DNA of 48,501 bases from Gnetum montanum (GCA_015680685.1 MNCI01030046.1:567974-616474); one strand, 5' to 3'. Shown: positions 1 to 10,983, numbered from the stretch's first letter. Notes: a model not told the origin generated them from the sequence alone. Program-made: numbers and translations.

Positions 1-289
1 AATCTAAAAATCCCAAAATTACTTGCCAAGCATGATACTATCTAAACCACTAGCTAAACAATTTAGACAAAATAAAAAACAAAAAGCATAACTCGCAGGA
101 CTATGACAAAGAGGCTGAAATCTTTTCTTTAGCAAGTCATCTTATAAGCAATCTTTCATACTTTCCTCTTTCAAATGCTCTTCCCGGACCCAAAGTGTGT
201 CTCCAAGTGAGAGCTAGTAGTCTTCCAAAGTGTGTGTTAAGTGAGACCCCCCATTACCCCCCTCCCCTTTTCTTTTAACCCCTGAAGCC

Positions 290-297
290 TTTTTATA
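290..297 (-). promoter_or_regulatory. TATA box of the LTR-like fragment
   Basis: On the minus strand the sequence reads CCTATAAAAAGG, a strong plant TATA box. It lies about 65 bases downstream of the tandem CTAACTTGTTGGGCAAG motifs. The same box in the same context is seen at 37982-37989 in the inverted partner, so it is conserved within the repeat family. Confidence 0.6.
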
Positions 298-361
298 GGT
301 TTCAAAAGGTAGTTAGATTATAAAATATCTTAGCTAACTTCTCTCCCAAGTAAAAGTTATA

Positions 362-428
362 ACTTGTCCAACAAGTTAGGAGAACTTACTTGCCCAACAA
401 GTTAGGAGATCTTGCCCAACAAGTTAGG
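362..428 (-). repeat. Three tandem 20-27 bp motifs upstream of the TATA box
   Basis: Three copies of CTAACTTGTTGGRCAAG (minus strand) follow one another with short spacers. The same triple array is present at 37851-37922. Tandem motifs just upstream of a TATA box are typical of LTR U3 enhancers; that role is inferred here. Confidence 0.6.
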
Positions 429-763
429 AAGTTGTAACTTATACATAAAGTTTTTGGAGAAAATAATGCTAACATTGGCATGTATCTTAACACATTTTAC
501 AAATTAAGAATTAAAGCCAAGGTCCTCATACTATAGGAGCTTCATTCAATTGTTATTATTTTTTAATTAGTTTGTTAAATATTATTAACCACTGATGCTT
601 TAGTAATTTTATAAACAAGTGGTAGTAATAAGGTAATTTTGCATACACCTTAGTGTAAATGTGGGTGAAAGCAGTTGTACAGTCTTTGGAGTCAATAAGG
701 CTGGAAAATAAATCATCTTCATCTTCCTTGCACTTTATTATGATTCATTTATTTATTATTTTT

Positions 764-1270
764 TTATTTTTTTAGTTTTTCCTTTGAACCCACGTTTGGT
801 AAATTACTATGTGGATGATGAGTAATAGTTGCAAGAACGGCGGGAGTAATCAACTGGTCCGTTTCTTTCCTTTCTTGCCTCTGCGTGAAACCCGTAGAAA
901 TGGACAAATGCTCTACCCAAGATCCAAGTGCTGTTTCAGCCCAAAACGGTAAGTGAACTGCCACCATGAGAAGAGGCTCTGCTGCAGCTGATGGTTTCGG
1001 TGGAGGGCTAGAACCAATTATCCACGTTACGGGGCCTCCATGACCATGGCGTTTATCATGGTCACCCAGAAAGACCAAGAATTTGATTGCCACACCGACG
1101 GTCACGTGAGCCAACCACAGTGAAAGAAAATGCAGATGCAGGCCTAGTCGAGTTTTTGAAAACACCATCCTCATTGATATGAGCAGCATGGCCACAAACG
1201 TCAAAGCTGACAGAAAATTAAACAGAAGGCCCAGCACAAGAACATTTAGCATTGGTTTCTTTAACTTCAA
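764..1270 (-). CDS. Unknown small membrane protein ORF (168 aa)
   Basis: I do not recognise the family. The ORF starts MKLKKPMLNVLVLG and has two clear hydrophobic segments: about residues 8-33 (leucine, valine and phenylalanine rich) and about 44-68. Both would fit membrane spans. A polar loop follows with a histidine/glycine patch (HDKRHGHGG) and a proline/alanine run, then a weaker hydrophobic stretch near 100-112 and a polar tail ending KEKLKK. Base composition is visibly more GC-rich than the flanks, which supports real or formerly real coding sequence. It lies downstream of the IDD zinc-finger pseudogene on the same strand but resembles no part of that family. It could be one exon of a larger gene, a captured gene fragment, or a chance ORF in a GC-rich patch. 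Confidence 0.4.
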   Translation of the reverse strand: MKLKKPMLNVLVLGLLFNFLSALTFVAMLLISMRMVFSKTRLGLHLHFLSLWLAHVTVGVAIKFLVFLGDHDKRHGHGGPVTWIIGSSPPPKPSAAAEPLLMVAVHLPFWAETALGSWVEHLSISTGFTQRQERKETDQLITPAVLATITHHPHSNLPNVGSKEKLKK

Positions 1271-1535
1271 ATATTGTGCTTATGATGGGACCGATTTTAG
1301 GTTCTCTGTTCGAACATTTCTTCAGCTATACCTTTAATTACATGCGACACTGAAATCCAGTGTGGTATCTGCGATACATAAATATTTTGCACCTTTGGAG
1401 CTTTGGCAGATTTGTTAGATCTTTACAGCTGCACCAGAAGCAGCTATGGCATTTGTGATGGGAGTATCTTCGAATCTTTGGGCGCCCTCTTTTTTTTTCT
1501 TTGGAAGTTTCCCAAAAGGTGCTATTTGCGGCGTT

Positions 1536-1890
1536 TCAGGCTAGCATGTTGGTATGCTTCCTGCAGAAGTGTTCCTTGATGTCAGTGAGGTTACCCACTG
1601 ACAGATGTAGACGTAGGACAGATGTAGTTGGACTCAGGGACAAATGTAGACGTACTTGTGCACTTCCTTGCTGGTGCATTTCCTCAGCTTCCAGGGCAGG
1701 TCGTGGCCACGTCGATGCAGTTGCAGGTTTTGGTTTCATTGAAAATCCTTCTGGTGTATGTCGCACACAAATCTTCTGGTTGCCCTCAGAGTCTTGGGCA
1801 ATAATTCCGTCACCCCTACCTTCGGGTGCCACTAGTGGTGGTGGTAGCTGCTATCACTGATGGATGCCATTGTAGTGCGCGGATGAGGTG
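1536..1890 (-). pseudogene. INDETERMINATE-domain (IDD) C2H2 zinc-finger pseudogene
   Basis: Minus-strand translation gives the diagnostic start of the plant IDD transcription-factor domain: RRFVCDIHQKDFQ, a stop, then NQNLQLHRRGHDLPWKLRK and TSKEVHKYVYICP. After a frame change it gives NLTDIKEHFCRKH, which matches the second finger of the family. Intact IDD proteins are nuclear DNA-binding regulators with four adjoining fingers. Damage is clear: the second cysteine of finger 1 is a histidine, an arginine codon has become TGA, a second TGA follows YICP, and the frame shifts between fingers 1 and 2. After the RKH of finger 2 the similarity stops, so fingers 3 and 4 are not recognisable. There is no sign of a normal start. 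It is a dead gene fragment; the family call is firm, the member unknown. Confidence 0.8.
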
Positions 1891-2339
1891 CTGGTGGCTA
1901 ACAGATCGAGACTTTTTGTAGGGACGATGAGAATGCCTTTCAGTTTTTCTTAACTCATAAAAATTTAACCATTGAATATTGCAAAACTGAGCCTAACAGT
2001 AGTGCCCATGAAATACCAGGGATTGACAGTTTAATCAGTGAAGGCCTCCTTCATATTTCAATTGCTCAATCTCGTTCTTCTCCACCTCTTCGGGGATAAG
2101 TCATAAGGCACTCTTTTCCAGTTTAATCTCATGCATACCAACAACATCAACCCCATATTTTTAAATTTGAGACTTTTCCAATGGTTTTAAAATAGATTTT
2201 TTTGTTTATGTAGTTATTTTAAACATTGCCTTTTGCCAGTATCTTCTTTTGCTGTTCCATGAAATGGCCAAATGTTGCCAACAATAAGATACCAAACACA
2301 ATATCTGTGTTGACTTTTAAATTTAACATGCTAATGCAG

Positions 2340-2914
2340 TTGCATATGGTAGATGGACTAGCAAATACACAAATAAAAGAGTTCTTTTTGAATAAAGATG
2401 CATTCATCTTGCCTCTGAAAGGAAACTTTGGTCAGAAATGGGGAGCTGTAAGTTTATTTATATGAATTTCCAATACAATTTGTTCCATTATTGTTTTCAT
2501 TTTTAGCCACATTTTTTCTCCTTCTTTTTTTATAGTATTATACGATCACATGCATGTGCTACTTTAGTAAAGCACGATTCTTTAACCACAGCCTAGAACT
2601 AGTCCAAAGAACAATCTTGGTTTTAAGATAAAAGAAAAACGGATGATATTTTCACCTTGGTTGTTGTATCTTTTAGTGGAAAGCTAGTAGGCCCTTGACA
2701 AAGAAGTACAATGATAATCGGCATTATGTGGATTCACCCTCTATATCAATACTTATGTATATAATATGTCATGCCTTACTTGCAGGCACTAAGATCTACC
2801 CCAGGGTGCTCTAAGCCAATTTTTGTTTCAGTTGGTCATCGTTTGTCTCTGGAAATTGCCATTAAGATCGTTAAAACTTTTTGCAAATACTATATTCTAG
2901 AGCCTATCAGACAG
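2340..2914 (+). pseudogene. Endonuclease V gene fragment: two exons with a 338-bp intron
   Basis: Two reading segments match consecutive parts of endonuclease V, the deoxyinosine/inosine-directed endonuclease. Exon 2340-2447 (36 codons) begins LHMVDGLANTQIKEFF and ends GNFGQKWGA. Exon 2786-2914 (43 codons) begins ALRSTPGCSKPIFVSVGH and ends KYYILEPIRQ. Splice signals fit exactly: acceptor TAATGCAG before 2340, donor GTAAGT after 2447, acceptor CTTGCAG before 2786, donor GTATTC after 2914. Both exons are in phase 0, so the splice restores the family's WGA-ALRST junction. There are no stops inside the exons. I could not find the preceding exon (with the VDGNG-type motif) or the following one in nearby sequence. 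It is either part of a live gene with very long introns or an orphan fragment; the label pseudogene is provisional. Confidence 0.75.
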
Positions 2915-4587
2915 GTATTCATCATTAGTGTTTCTACACCATTATTCAAATCTTGTCATTGTTACTGCCTCTCTCAGACTTACATGATACAATACTACCA
3001 TTCAGTTTCAGTTTTACCAGATTACTGATATAAAAGTTACTCTTTCCATAATTTAGCTTTCTATTGAAATTTGTTCTAATTTGCAAGCTTATATAAAATC
3101 AAAGGAATATCTCAAAATGTATCCTTCTGGCAGCTCCAATGATTGAATGGTATAGTAAAATTTTCATGATGGAAAGTTATGATAACTGCATAATACAATA
3201 GCAAAATAAATGGACATACTTTTTAAGTTTTTCAAATAGTGCACGTAGAAGAAGAAGAAGAAATAATTACCATGCCTAGAGAAAATCATAAAGCATTTAT
3301 ACAACTTCTAGAATTTATATAAAAGTAAAATTTACTCTTTCATTGTTAGAGAAACAAACTACATCAATGTAAGATAGTTTCATCGAAATAATTGATTCTT
3401 TGTGAGATAACAATTTTGGTATTCTTTAGGAGGTTTCATTTGAATTTCAAGTTAAAATGTTTATTCGTGTGTTCTCTATCCCTCCATAATAGATAGATTA
3501 TTCTGGTTTTATAACACCTCTCCATAGGACCCCTTGGTATAGTTGATGTGGTTTAGGGTGTAGGTTTGACTAGTTAGTACATGTTGTTAGGAGCTTTATT
3601 ATGATTTTATATAAACACATTATTATTATATGATTTTGATGTCCCAATTATGCTATGATTATATCGACTAATTTTGTGGGATGTGTTAGACAAGTGATGA
3701 GACTAGTAGAAATGGAGGATTGGGGATAGAGTAGCAGTCCAAAATGTGTTTATGATGTATATTAGGTATATAGTGGACATTTATGCACTTAAGCTATATG
3801 ATTATGTTTGATGATGTTTGGTTTTGTATTTGCTATTTGAATATAATGTATGTATGATGACATTGCTAGGGGTTCAATTGATTTTTTATTTGAAGTCTTT
3901 ATAGGTTAGTTATAGGTTGTGGCTCTAGCTGGATTAGTGAGTTGGGAAAAATGATTAGGCAAACTTATGAAATTATCTTGTGAATAAATTATCATATTTT
4001 ATTTAAGGTATGAAATATAAAGTTGGTCATTCCATTATGCAATAACATTATAATGTGGATGTTGACTTCAAAATTGCACCTTTATCCATTCTGTGCTTTC
4101 TAGTGAAACTGATTCACCACCATTGATGTGCTTTAAGGAATTCTACCCCTAGAATTGGATTCAGAACTATGGTTTTTTTCTTGGGAAATTTTGATGTTGG
4201 GCTTGCATTTGAAGCTTCTTCCTAGCATTTGGGGTGGGCTTGCATTTAGAGCTTCATCCTAGCATTTGGGGTGTAGAAATTGGCAAAAAAAAATGGAGCT
4301 TCATCTGTGAATCAAACTTTCTATAGTTTTGTTATTTCTTGTAGTCATCACTTGATCTTGTAGATTCCCTTTATCATTTTTTTGTATTTCATGAATTTTG
4401 GTTTAGAGTATATGTTCATGCATGTGCGCTAGCGGGATGGCTAGATGTTTGACATGTTTGGTTGGGAATCTAATGTTTTGTGAACCCAAAAAAGTTATGG
4501 TGAACTTGTGAATTACAGGAGCTTTGTTGATGTGATGTTGTTGTTGATTGGGAAACTTTGGTTTTATAGAAAGGTGTGGTATGCTCT
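2915..4587. other. Non-coding AT-rich stretch
   Basis: I see no convincing coding region. It might be intron if the endonuclease V gene continues, but no next exon was recognised. It holds a short AGA run near 3246-3263 and the 37-bp tandem pair at 4199-4272. Confidence 0.5.
4199..4272. repeat. 37-bp tandem duplication
   Basis: Two adjacent copies beginning GGGCTTGCATTT and ending CCTAGCATTTGGGGT differ at only a few bases. The function is unknown. Confidence 0.75.
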
Positions 4588-4611
4588 ATCATCATCATCA
4601 TCATCATCATC
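4588..4611. repeat. (ATC)8 microsatellite
   Basis: Eight perfect ATC units on the plus strand (GAT/ATG on the minus). Its position at the end of the LINE shows that it is the element's tail. Confidence 0.9.
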
Positions 4612-5160
4612 TTAACCTTGTCTCAACAATATGAGGTCAGCTACATGAGTTCTTTTTTGCCTTTCACCTCTATGAAGAGTTAGATCTTTGTTTATTTGTA
4701 GTTTCTTCAAATCATCTTCAATTTTTTTTTCCCATGACTTTATTTTTAGTCTTCCTTTCGGTGACTTTCTTGAAATAGTGATGTAGAAACTTTTTTTATA
4801 GGCTCATTGTCTACTCTTATTTGCACATGCCCAAACCATTTAAGCTGCCATCCTTGTAACTTATTTGAAATAGAAGCCACTTTATGTCTTTCTCTAATGT
4901 CTTTGTAATGCAGTTTATCTCTTCTGGTAATATTCAACATCCATCTAAGCATTCACTACTTTGCTGGACTGATTCATTGTTCATGCCTCTTTTGTACTTC
5001 CTAATGTTCATGCTAGATACCATGGGAGCATAGTTACAATAATTTTCAAAAAAAAAATGTTTTAGTTGGATAAGTACAATTTCATCTTGTGTCATGATTC
5101 TTTTTCTTATCTGTGTTTCCAACGTTGTAATTTTGGTTAGCATCTAGGCATTAGAAGAGA
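4588..5160 (-). mobile_element. RTE-type LINE, 3' terminal fragment with ATG-repeat tail
   Basis: On the minus strand, around 5040-4770, the translation contains MLRWMLNITRRDKLHYKDIR and LQGWQLKWFGHVQ. These are the hallmark C-terminal motifs of RTE-like LINE reverse transcriptase proteins (MLRWM...TRRD...RLRWFGHV). The preceding residues keep the KKQHE...A-RM pattern, with stops. Downstream on the same strand come a GTAGCTGACCTCA segment like the 3' end of plant RTE LINEs, then GACAAGGTTAAG and a perfect run of eight ATG triplets (4588-4611 on the plus strand). Ending in a simple repeat is typical of RTE elements. The copy is 5'-truncated and carries several stops, so it is dead. Confidence 0.8.
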
Positions 5161-7385
5161 AACAGTGTGAGATACATAATAGTTCATAATGTGTCAAGTT
5201 CAACTCAACCAATTTGTTGTTCTTTTCATTTTTTTGAAGTAGTAGAAAGTTGAACTTCCAACCTGTAAATGGTCAGCCAAGTCCAGCAACTACTGTATGA
5301 ACCTGTCAAATGTTCCCTTATCTAATAAGAACTTATAGTTGTAGCATATTTCCAAAGTTGTCCCTTCATTTGGTAAGTGTTTATATCTTGTTTCCATCAA
5401 CTAGTTACCCTGTTTCTAGCAATTAATGAAAACTGACAACAATATAGTTTATTTGAACTATTGCATATGTGTACATAGCTTCAGGAAGGGGTACATAAAG
5501 CAAATGTCTGTGTGTTACATTTCTAGGTTTGAACTACCAATGTAGAATTTGCATATGAACAATAGTTGTGTTGTCAAATAGAAATGTTGTGGCATGATGG
5601 CTTGGGTCTTTCACCACTAATATTTGCTTAATGCTATATGCATTGAATGGAGTCCTATAGTACTAGTTGTTGGGGTTGTTGGCAAGTTATGCGTCTTAAT
5701 GTATTGCTACATTATGTAAGGCATATTATACTACTAGTTATATGATCCATGTATATGTGACTTTACCTATGTGTATATAGTGTTGGGATTGAAAACTATG
5801 TGGTGATGAGGCTTAAAAGAGCTTGGTATCAAGTCTTGATATTATGCATTCTTGTGATGACATATGTAGCATTGGTTACTTTTGGTTGGTCCACGAGTGA
5901 AGCTATTATGAAATGTATGGACTGGTTGATAATGGGGATCCTAGAGGTAGTGTTAGATTAATCCCTCCTATGATGAATCAATGAGGCTCCTATCCTAGGC
6001 CTCATCATTGGAGTAGGAGAGCATAGATGTGTTTGTCCTTATGATTGGTACGTAGCATAGGTGTGTTTTCCCCTATGTTTAATTCTCTAAAAGGCTAGTG
6101 GTTGCAGGTTGTAGGGTGATGAACCCTACCATTGGTTAGATAAATAAAAAATTTGTAGGCATTTGATTATGAGTACTCATAGCAACTGATACACATCTTA
6201 CATTGAGTGTAGATGAGTGTACATTCCTATTTAATATAACTTATGAGATGGATATATTTTCTTGGGGCTTTGGTAGGGACAAGTTGTGGTGCTAGATCCA
6301 TAGGATAATATAATATACAAATGTATCTGCTTGGCTAATTGCGTATGTACTTGGGATCTTTTGGTAATCGACAGATAGTTTGTTTTAGTTGTTTTGCATA
6401 GGCTGATATGATAACTTTTCACATAGATGTGATAATGCATATAAGTTGTGATTTTTCATTTTATGGTTAAGTGTGGCAATTACGTTTTGTGAATTGTTTT
6501 TAATTTATGCTTCTTCTTTCCGTTGGTTGTAATTATTAATCGATTGTGAATATGATTATTTGTTAATCCCATCAGTAGCCAATTTTTGGCATACACCATC
6601 ATAGATCATAGTCTAGGGGTGCCAGATAATGGTGTTATAGGTTTGTTAGCAACTTGCCATAGAATTATTATTGTATGGAGCCAACAATCACATTTTTTTG
6701 CTACTAATTCTTTTTACAAGAGAATCAGATGACTAGATGATGTATCTGTATAGAATTCTAAATTAATATGAACAAATCATGTTGTGAGCAATGAATGACT
6801 AGCAAATCATTACGCTTAGGGTGTGAATTCGATGGCCAGTAGTATCCATCTATCATTTATATCATGACATGCCCATAAAATTTATACCCTGCAAATTAGA
6901 AAAAAAGTTAAGAAACTATTTAATATTTGTTGTAAATATTTAAATCTGGATCAAATTAATTAAATATGCAGCTATAGTAGTTGTAACAAGAATGTAGAAA
7001 CATTAGATTTAGTAGGTTTACATCTCATTATGGTTGCAGTTTTATGATTCTTTGCTGCCCCAAAAACAAGTAAATATACATAGAAACATTTGCATGCGGT
7101 ATGTAGGTACATGTGTAAGGTTAATATATTGCTATCCATAACGTGTTACTCTAGTTTTGCCCCTTTTTGGGAATGGGAAACTTTAATTTTTGCTTGTATT
7201 TTATAGGAAAATGCCCAAAACAGACATCAAATTCACACTGTGATTACGTTGATAATACCAAGATTGTAACTTTAGGCATCACCAGCAAAGGCCATGGCTA
7301 TCAAAAGCCACTTAAATTCCATAACTTAACAACTGGGACTTGCTATTAATTAATAGGAGTCCACTATTCATGTCACCTGTCCTCC
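5161..7385. other. Non-coding stretch, nothing recognised
   Basis: The open frames here are short, lack family motifs and match the composition of random AT-rich DNA. I see no RNA gene and no clear LTR ends. Confidence 0.5.
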
Positions 7386-7940
7386 CTCAACTATCAAGGC
7401 AAATATCCTAAAGGCTTTAAACATGGTATTGGGATCTCTTAAAGACAAGTATTTGGGCATCCCCCTATCCAGATAGCATGGAATTGAATCCTAGCATGAC
7501 ATGATCTACAAAAGACAAACTGACATGATCTACAAAAGACAAACTAAGTGCTAGTTATGAACCAATAAGATGCAATCTTGGCTCGATAATCATCCCCTTC
7601 CCTTCATTGCTTAGAGAAAACAAAAACCAAGCCCAAAAGAAAGCTAATCAAATCATCTAGGATTTTATCAGGTTTGAAGGCAAGGAGAGTAATAGAATTC
7701 TTCTCGCTTGGTGGCATGACACAGCTAGACTTAAGAAGTCAAGAGGATAGAAAATATCCAGATTAGAAAACTTTGTGCTTGTTGGTTTGGCTAGGCATGT
7801 AACAACATCCAATCCCAAATACAAGATCGAACTTTCACTCTTAAACATAGATACAAGCTTTGGAAGGCTAGACAAATGTCTTTCTCAATTTGGAAGAGCA
7901 TTTGTAGAGCTAAAGAGGATTTGGATAACCTATAGGATAT
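7386..7940 (+). mobile_element. L1-type LINE remnant (end of reverse transcriptase)
   Basis: Broken plus-strand translation shows SLKDKYLGIPLSR near 7436-7474, the usual KYLGIPLS motif that follows the palm of plant L1-like reverse transcriptases. Further on come LQSWLDNHPLPFIA and EGKESNRILLAWWHDTARLKKSRG, then KISRLENFV, which resembles the W...C.PK..GGLGI..L..FN motif of the same proteins. Several stops and frame changes interrupt it. The 5' part and the endonuclease are absent. It is a small, dead, 5'-truncated fragment. Confidence 0.6.
7498..7545. repeat. 24-bp perfect tandem duplication
   Basis: Two adjacent identical 24-bp copies begin GACATGATCTAC and end GACAAACT, within the L1-like remnant. 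It is a recent slippage or duplication. Confidence 0.85.
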
Positions 7941-9309
7941 AACTTCCCATTCATTAAAAGCCATTTTGAAAATGAAATTTGCATAGATTTTGAATTGAAA
8001 GTGAGAATGGTGGGAAATCACCTCTAAGAAAATCAAAGTCTTCATGTGGTTGTGTAACCACCCAAGATCTTTTAGGATGCTACTAGGCTCTCATATTTTC
8101 ACTCCAATATTTTCTTTTGTTCTTATAAAATGTTTAAATATCTTTACCATGCCAGTTTAATGTTTCTTTGCTATCATGCTTAATTTTATGCATTTCTAAT
8201 GTTTTCTATGAATGGTTTTATGCTTGCTTTTAGTTTTTCTACAACTTGTTCTATTCTTATAGAAGGTTGAATTAGGTTTTTAGGCTTCATTTTTTCTATT
8301 ATACTAATGATTTCCATGCAACAATGAATTTTATTCTTATAAGTTGGTATATGTCATTGGATGGGGAGTATGTTTTAGGATGTATTTTATTAATTTTTAA
8401 GAATAAGTTTCGTTTATGTTAACTTGTGATATTGTTTTGCTAGAGGGATTGCTAATATTGATATGTAGTAAGGTCTTTCCTAACTAGTAGCTTAAGAGGT
8501 ATACCCATGGTGAGACCTATAGGTTGTATTTAGAGTTTAACATGTAGCTAGGGGCAAAGTTTCCCTAAAGTAAAATAGTTATTTTTTTTAAATGACAGTA
8601 GAACTCTAACCTTACCTAGGAATGTTTGTTTCATTGTTTCTCTTTATCATTCTCACCCAATCACTAGCATTTCAGAATTTGGTGAATTCAAGAAGATAGA
8701 TGCACAATATGATTCGAATCTAGGCCAAATTGGGATTCAAAGCTGTAGGATTTTGTTGGTAATTTTTTTAGGTACAAGAAATTGTAGTTCTTTTCTAAGG
8801 TTTCAATAGTACTTTATTAGGATTTGAATTGTGTATTTATTATTATTATCATTTTGCACCACAAACATTGGAAATTCTTAGAGTTGAATTATTTTGTAAC
8901 ATCCTAGAAATTTCTAGGCTTAGAATTATTTGTTCCTTACCATGATTATTTAATAATTTTCATTTAATTATTTTAATAGATTTTTATATATCTTTTAATA
9001 TTTTATTAAATTTTTTTCTTCTTTTTTGGGGGTGGGTGATAGTTGAGTTGTGGGGGGCATAGTGGAATCTCGAAATAATTGTAATATAGCTACACCTCAA
9101 GGTACATAGTCCAATTAGAACTTTATAACTTCGTTTCTCTCACTAGAATTGAACCCATGACTTGGAGTTTTCAAATCANTTCTCTCACTAGAATTGAACC
9201 CATGACTTGGAGTTTTCAAATCAAGAGTCTTATCACTAGGTTGACACCTCATTGTTTAAGAATTTGTTTAGTCTTTACAATTGTGAGGTAGCTCTAGTAG
9301 TTAGCTAAT
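7941..9309. other. Non-coding stretch left of element A
   Basis: AT-rich, without recognisable coding motifs. A TGTAACATCCTAGAAA segment near 8898 resembles LTR starts of the TGTAACACCC type, but no matching end or partner LTR was found. It includes the N join at 9179. Confidence 0.4.
9135..9223. repeat. 44-bp perfect direct repeat flanking an N at 9179
   Basis: Positions 9135-9178 and 9180-9223 are identical and separated only by the N. The same arrangement occurs at three other Ns in this window. It is best explained as two contig ends that overlap but were joined with a placeholder rather than merged. Confidence 0.85.
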
Positions 9310-9694
9310 TCTTTCAATGTCTTCAAAGATAGTGACAACCCAATGGAAGCCATGGAATGGCTCACTAAATGGAGAAAGTATTTGGCACAATTAAGTGCAC
9401 TGTAATAAGACCTGACTTGCAAATTTTCAATTGTAAGAGATAGTTGCTTGATGGTGGATAGTTGAAAGAAAGGTGACCAAGTGGATATGTGGTAGACTTC
9501 AAGGAGAGGTACTTATCCAAAGCATTTGTAGCTAGGAAGGTACAACAATTTAATTCACTCACTCAAGGCAACATGGTGGTGCATGCTGGTGACAACAAAT
9601 TCATAGAGTTGTGTGAGTACATTCCACATGTGCCCAATGACGATAATCTTCAAAGGGAAAGCTTTGTTAGGGACCTTGGCCCTAACATTAGAGA
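9310..9694 (+). pseudogene. Ty3/gypsy element A: gag, N-terminal part
   Basis: The first segment reads DNPMEAMEWLTKWRKYL, then stops. Next an open frame (9489-9695) reads VVDFKERYLSKAFVARKVQQ, NSLTQGNMVV, ELCEYIPHVPNDD and FVRDLGPNIR. These match the retrotransposon gag (capsid) domain of plant gypsy elements (FKE.Y.....R..K..EF..L.QG.M.V.EY...F..L..Y.P). The gag stops abruptly at element B's left end and resumes at 14988. It has stops and frame changes upstream of 9489 and is not functional. Confidence 0.75.
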
Positions 9695-10232
9695 TGTAAT
9701 GCCCCTATTAATTATCTATAAAATCCTATAAATAACTAATGGAAGTGCTACTAAACCCCAAGGATTTGGATTTAACCTTGATTTATTAATTCAGAAAAAA
9801 TATGTAAAATTATTAATAATAAAAATTATCAATTATAAGCATAAATACATTTGGGCAACACAACACATAATTTTGTAACTAATTACATAAATAATTGAAT
9901 ATAATTATTTTAAGAAAAATGAAAATTAATGTAACCACAAAAATGTAGATGTCAAAAGATTCAACCACATGATTAAAAAACACACAAAATAACACTTCTA
10001 ATGACACTTGTTTCACCTCAATCGGACATCTAGAAATAAAGATATTCATATTTGAAGGTTACCAAATTAAATAATCAAAATAGAAATAACAATTTAATAA
10101 AATAAAATTACTTTTTCTTGAACATATAGTGAGTGTTGAAATAAAAAATGAGCCTTGTAATGTCATATTCCAAATGACGTAAATGAAAATTTCATATCTA
10201 TCATATTTTATTATTAAAAAACAGTAATAATT

Positions 10233-10343
10233 TGCTTACACCATTAAAAAAGGAATGACAAGAATATCTTGCTTACATCATTAGAAAAGGAACACCAAGA
10301 ATATTTTGCTTACACTATTAAAAAGGAATCTAGCTAGTTTTGA
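10233..10343. repeat. 37-38 bp repeat, three copies
   Basis: Copies begin GCTTACACCATTA (10233), GCTTACATCATTA (10271) and GCTTACACTATTA (10308) and share AAAAGGAA and CAAGAATATYTT blocks; the third is incomplete. They lie inside element B. Confidence 0.8.
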
Positions 10344-10983
10344 CAATGTTTTTGTCATAAAGTCTCTTCATTATTTATTTTTTTTCAAGATATTTGCTTA
10401 TTTTATAATGAACTATTTATAGGACAAGATGATAATTCTACGACTACTGTACAAAAAGCATCTCTCAAATTTACTCTTGAAGAAGTCACAAAGGATATTA
10501 AAAAGTTATCACCTGGCACAACTACAAATTTAGTTGGTTTATATGCAAAATTAAAGTTGGCAGGATCTGCTATTCATAGAGAAATTTGACATAAATTAAA
10601 TTTGGCAATGGAGCTAGAAGTAAATCAACATTGGAAAACTAGNTATGCAGATGATGTTGTCTTGATTTCCACTATTGTAGAATGTATGCAAAATATGTTG
10701 CAAATTTTAGAAAATTATTGTCATTTATTTCGTCTTCAAGTAATGTAGAGAAAACCAAATTAATGATTTAGGGTATAAGAAATAACTATTATAACTTCCA
10801 TTTTGGAGGTACCAATGTGAAAATAGTAGATTTTTTTACACTTTTGGGTCTCATTTACATGAACAATTACATGTGGGGGAAGTGTGTCAAATAAAAAATA
10901 GGAGGAGGTTTCAACGCTTAGTTTGCTTTCAAAAACAAGTGTAAAGATTTAGGCCTCTAGGCTTGGAAGGTTAGAAAATAAAA

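Larger units (their letters stand above)
1..440 (-). mobile_element. LTR-like fragment, truncated by the window edge
   Basis: Read on the minus strand, this stretch matches 37836-38299 closely. The match covers three upstream copies of a CTAACTTGTTGGGCAAG motif, a TATA box, a shared downstream leader with a TTTCAGCCTCTTTGTCAT block, and a final GGGATTTTTAGATT. The order of upstream tandem motifs, TATA box and leader is what the U3-R-U5 part of a plant LTR looks like. No coding region or primer-binding site is attached here, so it may be a solo LTR or the end of an element lying left of the window. The two copies differ by many small changes, so they are old or are separate insertions of one family. 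An alternative is a non-LTR promoter repeat. Confidence 0.55.

Noticed and set aside
1501-1860. 119-aa plus-strand ORF
   Set aside because: It is the antisense shadow of the IDD zinc-finger pseudogene, whose motifs are on the minus strand.
8898-8925. LTR start-like TGTAACATCCTAGAAA
   Set aside because: No matching CA end, target duplication or second copy was found.
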